64,000 nucleotides of DNA, from contig OX291550.1 in the NCBI GenBank assembly GCA_946406115.1, positions 29,736,722-29,800,721 of the forward strand, read 5' to 3'. Below the pieces are notes generated by a model. The model had not been told where the DNA came from. It saw only the letters and a list, made by a program, of their open reading frames with translations, and ran no database searches. Of this stretch, positions 1-10,368 are shown piece by piece. This stretch comes from Apoda limacodes (taxonomy: Eukaryota > Arthropoda > Insecta > Lepidoptera > Limacodidae). The translations under genes were made by a program, and so were the position numbers. How positions within the stretch are numbered: the stretch's first letter is position 1; each line of letters begins with the position of its first letter.

Positions 1-1016
1 AGGCCAAACGATAAACTAAAGCATACCGCCGTGTGTACTAGGTAGTACATACATCTTCCATATATCATATTCAGTGTAACAAAATAACATTTGTCAATTG
101 CTTTTATTAGAACACGATAACTTTAATCTTTAATTGCAATAAAACACTATCAACTTAACACAACAATACAATCCAAAACGTTCACAAATAAAAGTGTAGA
201 ATCACAAACACAGCTGATCCAGTATATTTTCAATGTTTTTGACTTGTCTTACAAAAATCGACTCACACTTGACGTTTTAAAGTAGCCTATATCCTTCACC
301 TAGACTCAAAGTATCTCCATGCTAAATTTTTCCGCGGTTCCACGCATCTTAATTCGGTTATCGGTATAGGATTTCAATGGTAAATTCTCAATTATAGAAA
401 AAAAACCGACTCACACTTGACGTTTTTAAGAAGCCTATGTCCTTCCTCGGTACTCAAACTAACATGCCAAATTTCTTCTTTATCGGTACGTACAGCGGCT
501 TAAGCATGAAGAGGTAACAGACAGACTGATAATTTCGCATTTATAGTATGGTATAGGTATAGTATAAATACTTATTTGTGACTTAATTTTGCTAAATTCA
601 TAAAAACATGGTTTTAAACTGACAGTACTTCTTAACAATTATTCTGTTTAAGTTGCTTAAGAGTAACTTTTTATAAATCGCTAAATCTGACAGATAAGCT
701 ATGCAAAATAAGGTTTGTTGGCACCTCATGGTACGAATTGCGCATAGATTATAGTAAATGAATGAGAACGACGCAGGCCAACGTTAGTTAGCGACTAATT
801 GAACGAGGCTTCAACAGGGCAGTTTTTATGTACGCTCCTGGTACGAATGCTGCTTGTGCAATGTTATTTAAGGCCTAAAAAGATCGCCATTAGAGTTCAT
901 GGTAAGCCTCTTTAATGTATTTCACGTGATTATCTAAGTCAATGCTTTTGGAATAGTATCCAGTTTTAATCAACGGTGAGTCTTGAGCATTACTGCTGTG
1001 TAGTGAATCCTCTCTC
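1..1016. repeat. Dispersed repeat R, copy A
   Basis: Non-coding block matching 48360-49637 almost base for base apart from a Helitron in the second copy. Parts of it (about 745-1016) also match 24540-25980. It contains tandem degenerate units of the type 'gactcacacttgacg...cctatgtccttcc...' ending in a 'gaagaggtaacagacagac' motif at about 508-527, which resembles 3' tails of lepidopteran RTE-type LINEs. No ORF is credible. The window edge hides its left boundary. Confidence 0.75.
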
Positions 1017-1124
1017 CTTAAATCATAATTTTAAGCTGTACAATTTTATATTATTTCCATTTTAATTTGGTTTTACCTACTCATCCTGTAATTAAGCATC
1101 TTCAGTCCCAATTATTTTTATCAT

Positions 1125-2452
1125 TTACAAAGTCTGAAATATTGTAGTATGCTTTTTTACAAAGTACTTGTGTATAACCGATTTAAATTTACTTATTGCT
1201 AGCTTTTGAATATTATTGGGAACTTTGTTATAAAAGTGTATACATTGCCCCATAAAAAAGTTACTTATTTTGTGTAGGCGTGTATCATGTTCCAACAACT
1301 TATTTTTACTTCTAGTATTTACTTTGCGAACGTCACTTTTCTTGCTGAAACTATTGATATTTTTACGTACACATGAAAGATTTTCATATATGTACTGCGA
1401 CGCTAAAGTTAAAATATTAACTTCCCTAAACCAATCCCTCAGAGATATCATAGATCCTAAGTTATAAATAGCACGAATTGCCCGTTTTTGTAACAAAAAT
1501 ATTGTATTTACAACAGCAGCGCTATTCCACAATAAGATACCATATGACATTAAACTATGGAAATAGCTAAAATATACTATTTTTGCAGTGTCGACATCGG
1601 TCAATTGTCTTATTTTCTTGGTCGCATACACATCAGAGCTAAGTTTTTTGGCTAGGTTATGAATATGAGGACCCCATTGAAGTTTGGAGTCCAGCGTTAT
1701 GCCAAGAAAGACTGTTGAATTAACAAGTTCTAATTGCTCGCCATTAACATTAATACATGTCTGTATCTGACTAACATTTGTTAATGTAAATTTAACACAT
1801 TTGGTTTTTTTTTCATTAAGTAACAAATTATTAGCGTTAAACCAATTTACAATTTTAGGAAGGGCACTATTTAATTCACCATAACATGTCTGTCGTCTCT
1901 TAACTTTAAAAAGTAAAGAGGTGTCATCAGAAAATAGGACAATGTCATGGTTTTTTACATGATATGGGAGATCGTTAATGTAAATAAGAAAAAGAAAAAG
2001 ACCTAAAATTGAGCCCTGAGGGACTCCCATTGTGACTGCTGATCCCGGAGATATTTCACCGTTGACATCTATTTTCTGTAATCTGCTACTCATGTAGGAG
2101 ATCAAAAGGCCGAGAGCTTTGCCTCTAATACCATAGTGATGTAGCTTCCTGATGAGATTTTCATGATGGACACAGTCTAATGCCTTAGATAAATCACAAA
2201 ACAATTAAATATATTTTTGAATAGTGCCACTCCTGCATCGGTTGTGGAACGGCCTTTCATAAAGCCAAACTGTTTACTACTAAGTAGGTCATTAATACAG
2301 CAATGGCTTAACATTTGACAAAGTATGATTTTTTCAAAAACTTTACTGAGTACAGGTAGTATTGAAATAGGCCGAAAATTATTAGGGTCTGTTGAACTAC
2401 CAAACTTAAAAAGAGGTATAGCTTTGCTTAGTTGCATTTCATCAGGAAACAC
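1125..2452 (-). pseudogene. Reverse transcriptase of family-1 LINE, copy A (frameshifted)
   Basis: RT domain in two overlapping frames (2452-2177, then 2204-1125). Visible motifs in order: NNFRPISILPVLSKVFEK, QFGFMKGRSTTDA, CDLSKALDCVHHENLI, MGVPQGSILG and the catalytic box LFSDDTSLL (at about 1920-1940). The C-terminal thumb follows (FLGITLDSKLQWGPHI, LLQKRAIRAIYNLG). The catalytic box reads FSDD, where the copies at 54.4, 56.3 and 58.2 kb read FADD, so the alanine is substituted here. A frameshift near 2190 splits fingers from palm. The family copies its RNA at a nicked chromosomal target; this copy cannot encode an intact enzyme. Confidence 0.88.
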
Positions 2453-2700
2453 ACCACTATCAACACAACTATTAAAAATAATGGCTAAGGGTTGTGCTAT
2501 AACATGAATTATTGAATTAATAGTTTTTACAGAAAGTCCCCAAAGGTCTGTGGTGTTATTTATTTCTAATGTTTTAATTGTATTTATGGTATCCGTAGGA
2601 CTAATGTTTTTGAATACAAAGGGAACTTTTCATTCAGGAACATTAGTTTTTATTAATTTTTCTGCTAAAATTGGACTTGAGTTAAGATGTTCAGTTGTTT

Positions 2701-3157
2701 TTAAGGGAATATTGTCAAAAAAAAATCACAGGCAACTGCTACCTCAGAATTTGTTTTTAAACTAGTATTATCTACAATCAATTCAAAGTCCTGACAAGAA
2801 TTCCTAGCTTTACCAGTTTCATTATTTATTATGTTCCATGTAGTTTTTATTTTATTTGTTGAATTTTTTACTTTATGTCTGAGGTGAATTGATTTTGCAA
2901 CAAGACAGACATATTTGGCTTTTATTATATGTTTTTTCTTTATATAATTCATACAGCGTACGCCTTCTTTTAAAAATACCTGGGGGAGGCCATTCTCTAA
3001 AACTAAAGCGACTGGAAATAAGTTGTTTTTTTTGCAGTAAATATTTTATTATACTCTGTAGTAATAGTGTCAAGAACAGTATTGTGCATATCATTTGGGT
3101 TGCCATTATAATGTAGACCCGGAAGTTTATGCAAATAGTTAGATTTAAATTATTCAA
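2701..3157 (-). pseudogene. Linker between endonuclease and RT, family-1 LINE copy A
   Basis: Two overlapping frames (3157-2873 and 2952-2701) contain HIIKAKYVCLVAKSIHLRHK and TWNIINNETGKARNS. These are the basic helical linker and 'TW.IIN...GK' motif that normally precede the RT fingers in CR1/jockey ORF2. The same stretch is open for 229 codons at 58572-59261 in copy B, so this copy is the more damaged one. Confidence 0.7.
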
Positions 3158-3158
3158 T

Positions 3159-3698
3159 CTATTTAGTTGTTATTGGTATAAATTTAATTACCTTTTTAGT
3201 AATACTATTCTTTCTTTCTAAAACCACTAACTGTCCACAATGATCTGACTCTAGATTGTTTATAATTGATTTTTGAATTGGTTTTATATCAGTAAATATA
3301 CTGTCGATGCAAGTGGCACTAGATACAGCAATTCTAGTTGGTTCATAAAACAAATTATTTAAATTGAAAGACCGAAATAAGGCGAGCAATCTGGTGCTTA
3401 ATGAGCTATTTTCTAAAATGTTTATATTAAAGTCTTCACAAACAATGATTTGTTTATTGGAATTGCTGATTTTATTCAGCACTTCTTCCATAACTAATTC
3501 AAAATTATCATACATTCCATAAGGTGGCTTGTATACACTCACAACAATGAGATGCAAAGCTTCTATACAGGACAGCTCGGCAGTTCGCTCAACTGAGAGG
3601 CTCACAATGTCTTTACGTTCCTTAAAATTTACTTGTTTATTAACTAAAATTAAAGAGCCACCATGGATTGCATTTAATCGGCTGAACGAACTTCCCAC
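3159..3698 (-). pseudogene. AP-like endonuclease of family-1 LINE, copy A (N-terminally truncated)
   Basis: C-terminal two-thirds of an exonuclease/endonuclease/phosphatase domain. Visible landmarks are SVYKPPYGMYDNFE, CEDFNINILE (family consensus GDFN, here the glycine is glutamate), FYEPTRIAVSSATCIDSIF and SDHCGQLVV with the catalytic Asp-His pair. The N-terminal metal-binding Asn/Glu motifs are missing because the LINE ends near 3715. The role in the family is nicking target DNA to prime reverse transcription. It is inactive here by truncation. Confidence 0.85.
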
Positions 3699-3732
3699 CT
3701 GTGGGGTATAAAACTTGGAAAATATTATCTAG

Positions 3733-3850
3733 CGATGTTCAGCTCCGAGACCATTTGCAAGACAAGGTGAAGATGGCGTCCAAAAAACTTTATGTACTCA
3801 ACAGAGCGAAGTAGTATCTTAAGGCTATTAAATAGAATAAAGCTTGAAGT
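3733..3850 (+). pseudogene. Short RT scrap of family-2 LINE (plus strand)
   Basis: Translates to a version of RDHLQDKVKMASKKLYVLNR, the RT thumb segment seen in the nearly intact family-2 LINE (RDHLLDKVKLASKKLGVLNR, minus strand near 50.7 kb). It is followed by an in-frame stop. The same scrap with the same boundaries occurs at about 26049-26150 and 59997-60100, so it belongs to the R-containing block and did not arrive separately three times. Confidence 0.7.
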
Positions 3851-4159
3851 ATTTGATTGTGAAACCATGTCCTTGATGAGAGGTTTTCCAAGATGTAGAC
3901 TAGATGGCATTGACTCGGCAAGGCGATTTAGTTAAGTAAAGGCGAAAAGATTTAGTTTTAGATATATATTTATTTCTCAAAGATAACAAATTACTTACAT
4001 CGAGAAATAGACATTAACTATTGTTAAAACTAAAGGTTATCCGTAAATGAGCTAAAGCTTAAGTTAATTGAGGGTAGACTTGTTTATATGGTATATTTAT
4101 CCTCTGTGAAACTTTGTGGTTCTTTTTTTTACTTGGGTACTCTTTGATATAATTATTTG

Positions 4160-4213
4160 ATTTACCATCAGGCGGACCGTAGGCTTGTTTGCCACCTAAG
4201 TGGTATAAAAAAA
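4160..4213 (+). repeat. Family-2 LINE 3' tail
   Basis: Matches the 3' end of the LINE at 50059-53656: 'taccatcaggcggaccgta' then 'gccacctaagtggtataaaa', ending in a run of A on the plus strand. The same tail occurs at 21335-21372 (+), 28928-29000 (-) and 50059-50115 (-). Confidence 0.75.
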
Positions 4214-4243
4214 AAAAAAGTTTACTTCTGTGTTTGTTATTTG

Positions 4244-4345
4244 ATGATGAGTAAGAACTACGGATCATGGTCTGTAGCAGACCTGAAACAAGAGCTCCGG
4301 AAGCGCAGCGCGAAAGTTACAGAGAAAAAAACGTTGCTTGTCTAG
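4244..4345 (+). pseudogene. SAP-like exon remnant
   Basis: A 33-codon stretch, ending at an in-frame TAG, containing SWSVADLKQELRKRSAKVTE followed by KKTLLV. This fits a SAP helix-extended-helix DNA-binding motif (L..EL..R......K..L...). The TAG stands where SAP motifs usually have the Glu of 'LVERL', and AG|GTATGT follows directly, resembling a splice donor. I infer a processed or transposon-borne first exon with a nonsense change. Its parent gene is not identifiable. Confidence 0.4.
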
Positions 4346-4660
4346 AGGTATGTACTTTTTTACTTCAAGTGCGGAAAAATACCATTTGACAAAGCCACAT
4401 AAAAGTTTTAGCTATCTAAACTTTTTAAACTATTTTTTTTTAATTTCAGCCGTCAGAAAATCCCTCATTTAACTTGGTTTAAAAGCTTTAGTAATTATAT
4501 TCCGTATTGAACGCTCAGTGCGTAAAACAACTTCCTTCCTTTTAAAGTAGGTTATAAAAGAAATATATTGAGTTCAGTATAAAACCTTCATTGCGTTAAT
4601 GACTCAACGTTGTTTTAAGAACGAAAACATAATTTAAGAACCTCCTTTTTTAAAGTCAGT

Positions 4661-4954
4661 TTAAAAGCTTGAATACAATATGTAATTGTAAAAATGGCCA
4701 AGTAACTTTCGGTTTTGTACAGTTTTTAGTTGGCCCACGTGAAAAATAAATCCTGTTCGGACAACCAGTTGGACCATACACGTCAAAATGGCCAAGCTGG
4801 TATTCGGGTGCACCCGCCCAGCGATGGCAGCAGTACTCCATATGAGGCCGAACTTGCGACTTCTAAAGCAGCAACCTTTGCCCCGAGGTGAATTACTGCT
4901 TAGCTTTGTTGAGTACACAAGTTTTTTGGACGCCAGCTTCACCTTGTCTAGCAA
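4661..4954 (-). pseudogene. Family-2 LINE RT scrap (minus strand)
   Basis: Contains LDKVKLASKKLVYSTKL, then, in other frames, MEYCCHRWAGAPEYQLG, matching the thumb region of the RT at 50281-51804. At least two frameshifts occur in 290 bases. It lies within the copy-A-only block. Confidence 0.7.
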
Positions 4955-5091
4955 ATGATTTGTTCAAACTCAATTTTATAGTCTCTATTCATGAGACTTC
5001 TAACAGAAAATAGGATAACAGTCAATTATGCCTAGGCCACATACAACGCGCTAGCACAGAGCTGTAGCCACACTTTTGTGAATACTGCGTT

Positions 5092-5890
5092 ACTTAAAAG
5101 GGAGGATAGGGTTTTCGCCTTGAAGCAAAGGGCTGAACAGTTTCCGACAAGAGTAAGCGAGTTGGACTCGCTTATCAGGGTCTCTTGTCAATCACGGATG
5201 ATGAAACTATTCTACAGGCGGCCAACTCGGATTATGACTACTGTATGTCAGAAGTGGACGATATTACTGAGGCTGTGTCGAAGTCTGAGGCTAGCTTGCA
5301 GTCGGCAAGTAAGAAGGTTTCGGAACGAAAATAGAACGAAAGATTGCCAACCCTGGATATCCCTAAATTTAGCGGATCATTGAATGAGTGGACAAACTTC
5401 ATCACTCTTTTTGATTAGTAGTATTGTACATCGCCGGACTGACTTATCTGACTCACAAAAGTTAAGTTACCTTTTCACTTCTATCAGGGGTGAGCCTCTC
5501 GGTTTAGTAAAACTTTTGGACATCACCGATGTCAATTACAACATTTCCAGGGAGTTGTTAGCTAAGCAGTATCAAAATAACCGTCGCATTGCGGATACCT
5601 ATGTAGTTGCCATTTTAGGGATTCCTAAGCTGTCATCGGTTAACCGGCTGTGGTCGGATCTACTTAACCCTATTTTGGTGGAGACAAATGCGTTGAGGGG
5701 CCTAAAATTCCCTGTCACCTGTGGTCATTTCTATTGTTGCACATTGTTTTAAACAAATTGCCAAATGACGTTTTGGATCTTTTTGAACAGTTGCATGGGG
5801 GTGACACATATCCCTTCTTTCGACACCTTAGTGTTGTTCTTCGAACACCAAAGTAGGAAGCTGGAGAATCTACCCGCCGAGCCACAACCG
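5092..5890 (+). pseudogene. BEL/Pao gag, copy A
   Basis: Gag of the DUF1759 type. Visible segments are KREDRVFALKQRAEQFPTRV, LDSLIRVSCQSRMMKL, a W-containing capsid motif SGSLNEWTNFITLF, RTDLSDSQKLSYLFTSIRGE, ISRELLAKQYQNNRRIADTY and, in another frame, IPSFDTLVLFFEHQSRKLE. An extra TAG at about 5417 interrupts the frame where copy B reads through. The start codon seen in copy B (60802) is deleted here. In the family, gag packages the RNA in virus-like particles. Confidence 0.8.
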
Positions 5891-6000
5891 GGACCGTCAC
5901 GATTTCCGGCCCATCTGGACCCCGTCAGCAATCTCCTTCCTGGAATTCGCGAGGTACCGGGTCGTTTCGGCCCCCCACAGTTATGACGGTCGAACGGAAT

Positions 6001-6206
6001 GAACAATGTGGGGTGTGCTATGAACCGGGACACACCCTTCGGGATTGTCACAAGTTAAAAAAATCTTGGATGGCCCGAAAACGGTTTTTGACCCGTAGGC
6101 TAGGGTTGTGCTACTATTAAATGGCGGGAGCACCTACCCAAGGACTGCATACAGCTGCGACCTTCTTTGAAGTGTCGTAGGGGTCACCACCCAGATTTAT
6201 GCATGT
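6001..6206 (+). pseudogene. Gag zinc knuckles, copy A
   Basis: The first knuckle reads CGVCYEPGHTLRDC (C-x2-C-x4-H-x4-C, about 6007-6048). A second, frame-shifted one is recognisable as HLPKDCIQLRPSLKC followed by RRGHHPDLC (about 6132-6203). Copy B has lost the first knuckle by a deletion of roughly 165 bases. RNA binding is the family role. Confidence 0.75.
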
Positions 6207-6569
6207 TCATCCGAGAGGATAGTCCTTGGTTGGCACATGGAGGTCTACGGCTCGCACGGGCCGGGGGTTCGTCGCCGCCGAATCGAACGCAATCAACCCC
6301 GTCCCCAGTGCGACATCGGCCTTCCCCGTCCCTCTCGTGCCTCCTACGCTCAGGTAGGTATTGCGGAGCAGGCACATTACATGGTGAACGAGCCTCTGCT
6401 CCTCCCTTTCGTGGAGCGTCCTCGCGGCTCGCAAGTTGAGAGCAGGATCCAGTGGCTATCGCGCGCCGCCGATGGCACGCGCGTCTTGGCAGCCACTTAT
6501 GGCCGCGTGGGACCTGTATGCTTTCACGGACTCTAGCATGGGGCATAAGGAGCCAAAGGAGCCCCGGGG

Positions 6570-6660
6570 CCAAGTACGGCGCTTGGGTCGTGCCAACGCC
6601 CGTTGACTCGTGGCAGCCGCTGCACGTGTATTTTAATACGTGAATTTTATGCGGGAATAC
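6570..6660 (+). pseudogene. Possible degenerate BEL protease
   Basis: A weak match: YGAWVVPTPVDSWQPLHVYF followed by NT then a stop. This sits where Pao proteases carry '...W.P.RaLlDtaSQ'. The catalytic Asp appears as Asn. Position between knuckles and RT fits, but no further protease landmark is visible. Confidence 0.3.
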
Positions 6661-6759
6661 GAATCCTTAGGTCATATGTCGGTTTCGCAGTTTGAGTAGG
6701 AAGACAACGAACATTATTTTGTTATACATCACGCCGTCTTTTAAAATTATGAGATACGG

Positions 6760-7025
6760 GTGTTGCCGCCTACATCTTCGGGTGTATCCTTAAACAACTG
6801 CCTGATATCGGGACCAAAGCTTCAGGTAGACATCTCGGACATCTTGACTTGGTTTCGTCGCCACCAAGTTGTGTTTGTGGCTGACATCAAGATAATGTTC
6901 CGTCAGTTGCTGTCTTCCCTTCTGACGCCTGTGACGGAGGCGCTAGGCCTGAGGGATTAGCTAATCGGCTTGTTACGGGCAGGTGGTTATGACCTGAGTA
7001 AATGGATTTTTGATTCCCCTGCGGT
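6760..7025 (+). pseudogene. BEL/Pao reverse transcriptase fragment, copy A
   Basis: Contains SSGVSLNNCLISGPKLQVD, ILTWFRRHQVVFVADIKIMF and RQ, the beginning of the Pao RT palm (first catalytic Asp in VADI). Immediately after RQ about 180 bases present in copy B (62528-62709: VMIHPDDRRFQLILWRED) are deleted. The YxDD box cannot be found in either copy; the corresponding place reads SDACDGGAS in copy B. Confidence 0.75.
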
Positions 7026-7159
7026 CTTGGAAGACTTGCCGTCAGACCATCAGCAGGAGCCCCACCTCTTCCAGAATCCTGAAAATCCTGACTCCAACGT
7101 GGTCCTTGGAGTTTAGTATCGGCCAGTTCAGGATATTTTCACATGCTCAGTTGAACCGT

Positions 7160-8229
7160 CGGACACAATAAAGAGGTGGACTAAGAGGCTGGTTCTGTCC
7201 ACAGTAGCGCGGGTCTTTGACCCTAATGGTTGGGTGGCTCCTGTAGTCTTTTGGGCCAAATGTTTTCTACAGGAGCTCTGGATTTCTGGTCTCGACTGGG
7301 ATACCCCATTGACCGGAGACTTGTTGTCTTATTGGCTACGCTTTTATGAGACACTTTCGGACCTTCAACATGTCTCCGTGCCTCGGTTGATCTTACCCCA
7401 GGTCGTTATCGGGTATGCGGTTGTTGTCAATGACCGCACAGTTGACGCCAATCGTCATGTCCAGGTCAGTCTGGTCGACGCAAAGAGTAAGGTTGCACCT
7501 TTGCGGACCAAGTTGACAATCCCCAAGCTGAAGTTGTCAGGAGTTGCATTGGTGACTCGACTCCTGAACCACGTCTTCTTCACCTTGGGTCAATGTGTCC
7601 AATTTGAATCCGTCAGGGCATGGATGGACATCCAAATCGTTTTGTCTAGGCTTAAGGTGTTCCTTCATGCCCTAGAGACCTCCGTGGCTAATTGTGTCTC
7701 CCAAATTCAGTCGTCTGCGGTGTCTCTGGATTGGCGTCACGTGCTGGGGTCTTTGAATCCCTCGGATTGCGCTTTAAGGGGCCTGATTTCCTCGCAAATC
7801 ATTAATAACCCGCTCTGGTGGGGTCCTGACTGGCTAGCCTCTTCTGAAGACACTTGGCCTCATACAGTTGTGGAGTTTGTAGACCCTCTGCCGGGGTTAA
7901 AGTTCTTTGCTGTTGAACAGATTGTGGACACTTCACCGAATTTCCTACTTAATCGGTTCAGCTCTCTCAACAAGCTCGTTGGTGTCACCGGTTGGATTAA
8001 GAGGTTTCTAAATAACTCACGGAACAGGTCACAGCCAAGGACGTCTTCAGTCTTGACTCCTGAAGAGCGCCAGGATGCCCTGCCACATGTGTTCGACTGG
8101 TACAGTCCCAGTCTTTTGGGAAGGAAATTGGTCTTCTCCGTTCAGAGAACGGGAAATTGCAGGAAAGCCTTGCTTGCCTTAATTTATTTTTGGACGAGTC
8201 GGAGACCGCAACTCAGAATTGCCCTATAG
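7160..8229 (+). pseudogene. BEL/Pao RT thumb and RNase H region, copy A
   Basis: A long open stretch (7234-8229) preceded by KRWTKRLVLSTVARVFDPNG in frame. Landmarks match the Pao Peptidase_A17 / RNase H region: WVAPVVFWAKCFLQELWI, GLDWDTPLTGDLLSYWL, then KSKVAPLRTKLTIPKLKLSG, SLDWRHVLGSLNPSDCALRG and NNPLWWGPDWL. Part of the RNase H core between IPR and GYAV is shortened. Despite 330 open codons the neighbouring breaks make a functional polyprotein impossible. Confidence 0.82.
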
Positions 8230-8763
8230 GGCTCGGCATCCACTCTTGTTGCCCAAGAGCGGTCATTTTGTTGAGTTGCTGATCAGAGACCGCCATGTTG
8301 GGAATTTTCATGCCAGTCTCAACGCATTGCTAGCTTATCTGCAGCGAAATTACTGGATTTTGTCCGCCAGACGAGAAGCTCGGAGCGTCATCTTCAAATG
8401 TATCCCTTGTTACAGGTTAAAGGGAACCTTAACCCAGCCACAAATGGGTGACTTGCCGTCCGGTCGTGTCCGGCCCACTCGACCTTTCGCTAAGGTTGGA
8501 GTGGATTTTGTGGGTCCTTTTTGGTGAAGATGTCAAGTGTTCGCAATGCCCGACAGGTTAAGGCCTATTTATGCGTCTTCTTTTTTTTGTTTTCCAAGGC
8601 TGTGCACCTGGAGCTTGTTTCAGCCTTGTCTACGGAGGTCTTTGTCGCATGTCTGTCGCGGTTTGTCAGTCTGCGTGGACTCCCTCACTTGATTCGTTCG
8701 GACTGTGGCACAAACTTCAAGGGTACAGATCGCTATCAGAAGGAATCACAGGCCGTTTCCTGA
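8219..8763 (+). pseudogene. BEL/Pao integrase, copy A (third catalytic residue lost)
   Basis: Zinc-binding N-terminus in GHFVELLIRDRHVGNFHASL and CIPCYRLKG (HHCC). Then the catalytic core: KVGVDFVGPFW (first Asp), LFSKAVHLELVSALST and RSDCGTNFKG (second Asp). The core is in two frames (8219-8527, then 8521-8763) and ends at YQKESQAVS. The following PHFGG/E helix that supplies the third acidic residue is not present before the C-terminal tail. Family role: joining LTR ends to chromosomal DNA. Confidence 0.82.
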
Positions 8764-8935
8764 TCGGCGGACCCTTGACCTCCTTGCTTGAATACCCTTT
8801 CATCGATGTGTCAGTCAATCGGTTATCGCGTTTTCAGTTGCTTTAGCAAATTACGCAATTGTTCCACCGTCGGTGATCATCGGAGTATTTACATTTGTTA
8901 CACCAACGGATTCAGTGGACGGATTATACCAACCC

Positions 8936-9105
8936 TCACGCATCGGAGACCTCGTCCTCGTACAGGACGCAAATTTACCGCCTTTGCAATGGCATTTAGG
9001 TCGCATCGTCTAATTATTCCCCGAGTCGGGCTGCATCCTGCGGGTTGCAGAGGTCATGGGGATTCAGTTCTACAGCGTGCCGTTGCGACGCTTTCTTAAT
9101 TGCCA
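8936..9105 (+). pseudogene. BEL/Pao C-terminal tail (DUF5641-like)
   Basis: Reads GDLVLVQDANLPPLQWHLGR then IV, a stop, and CILRVAEVMG in frame further on. This is the conserved DNA-binding-like tail after Pao integrase. It directly precedes the G-rich tract at 9157-9167. Confidence 0.7.
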
Positions 9106-9167
9106 GTCGATTGATAGCTTGGGTTCGGTTTATTCTCATCCAAACACGGTCTGGCTGGGGCGGGGGT

Positions 9168-9450
9168 TTGTTCAGAAAAGAATAATGACTCACCCGTGTC
9201 GACGGGTTAGCTATAATCCATCGCATTCTCTGTGCGCAACGGCACGCCAGTCTCATAGAACCCGCGAAAGTCTGTATACGTTAGTCAGTCCGTAGTATTT
9301 TAAATTCGATTAAGAATTTGTCAGCTGGAACCGGCCAGCTGCCGGTGTCGTTTGCGTCGGTTGAATATTATTAGTTATATTTTTGTGTGACATTCTGAGT
9401 TAGTGACTTTCGGTGTCAAGTGCGACGGCGTAGAGGAAACTCAATCCAGG
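9168..9450 (+). repeat. Putative BEL/Pao 3' LTR, copy A
   Basis: Starts TGTTCAGAAAAGAAT directly after the G-rich tract. Its first 45 bases (including 'gactcacccgtgtcgacggg') recur just upstream of gag in copy B (60683-60720), as an LTR start should. The right end is not defined by a visible target duplication. Confidence 0.45.
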
Positions 9451-10030
9451 TCACCAAAAAGGGGCGCGGCCTCTCATCCCTAACGAACACATACATATAC
9501 CTCACATATCCCACAAAAAACAGGTACCAACTCTATACAACACACCAACACATACATTGAACTCGTGAAAAGGGGACCGGCCTAGACCAAACATAAGTAC
9601 ATAATTAGATTACGGTACAAATTAGGGAACACTAGTTAAAGAGGCAAACTAAATTAATAAATATATAAACTTCAATAGGGAAGATAGGTTTAAATTGTCG
9701 TATACGTGGAATTCAGTGTAAGAATTAATAAAAAACAGTCATAAAGTAGTACGTTCCGAAAAACGCAGTGACGCAGTGAGTATATACTGTCGTGGTGACT
9801 TTCGACTAAGTTCTAGTAGTTCCGTAACAAAACGAATAAGAAAGAGGGTAGATAGATATGTTTGACCATAGACTATGTGCAAACTCACAAGTACGCCAGT
9901 CAGACCGCAATCATAGTGCTTGGAACAGCACCGAAATATCGGTAGTGCGTCTCCTCGGCTAATCATGTAAAGAACCCCGTATAACAGTATGTGTTAAACT
10001 AATAAAATATAAAAAAAATTTTGTCACGCA

Positions 10031-10342
10031 ATGACCTTCTAAATGGGAGGTCATTGTTACTACGAGCACAAACTGAGTATACAATATTAAGAGGGCACAA
10101 TAAAAACTTCTGTATTTTATTAACTATTTTAACATGTAAGCAAATAGTAACAAAATTGTGCACATAGTACTTAGGTTAATGTTTGTGTATGTACCTTCTA
10201 AGTGGGAGGTCATTGTTCCCACGAGCACAAACTGAGTATACAATATTAAGAGGTTACAATAAAAACTACTGTATTTTATTAACTATTTTAACATGTTATC
10301 AAATAGTAAGGAAATTTTGCAAATAGTACTTACGTCAATGTT
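10031..10342 (+). repeat. Two 159-bp tandem repeats upstream of peptide gene copy 1
   Basis: 'ccttcta(a/g)(a/g)tgggaggtcattgtt' begins at 10035 and again at 10194. Both units continue through 'acaaactgagtatacaatatt' and end near 'gtacttacgtcaatgtt'. The array stops about 27 bases before the TATA box. The same two-unit array precedes copy 2 (34186-34500). A regulatory role is inference only. Confidence 0.75.
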
Positions 10343-10368
10343 GGAGCAGGTGTTGTCGCAGATCTTGG

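Larger units (their letters stand above)
1020..3715 (-). mobile_element. Family-1 LINE (CR1/jockey group), broken copy A
   Basis: A minus-strand non-LTR retrotransposon reading from about 3715 (5') to about 1020 (3'). Domain order is endonuclease (3698-3159), linker (3157-2701) and reverse transcriptase (2452-1125). Several frameshifts separate the parts. Its 3' end lies just inside repeat R, and its 5' edge abuts the sequence 'ggtataaaacttgg' that directly follows R in the third copy at about 26020. This LINE therefore inserted into an older R-containing block. Copy B of the same insertion spans 49891-50058 plus 53657-59985. Confidence 0.85.
4078..5009. repeat. Block present in copy A and absent from copy B
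   Basis: Copy B reads straight from 'ttaattgagggta' to 'aataggttaacagtc' at about 60360. Copy A carries about 930 extra bases between the same words. The extra DNA is itself a patchwork: a family-2 LINE tail (4160-4213), a SAP-like exon scrap (4244-4345) and an opposite-strand family-2 RT scrap (4661-4954). Either this is an insertion in A or a deletion in B. Target duplications were not clear. Confidence 0.6.
5090..9165 (+). mobile_element. BEL/Pao LTR retrotransposon, degraded copy A
   Basis: Plus-strand order is gag, zinc knuckles, RT, RNase H region, integrase and C-terminal basic tail, as expected for BEL/Pao (integrase last). Every domain is recognisable but broken by stops and deletions. 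The 5' end is cut: compared with copy B (60440-60880) about 430 bases are missing at 5087/5092, including the gag start. The 3' end is more complete here than in copy B, which runs off the window. A G-rich tract at about 9157-9167 fits a polypurine tract before a 3' LTR. Confidence 0.85.

Noticed and set aside
6184..6573. 129-residue antisense frame and overlapping frames (also 61804-62193)
   Set aside because: They lie opposite the GC-rich gag/protease region of BEL/Pao and are duplicated only because the element is; no domain.
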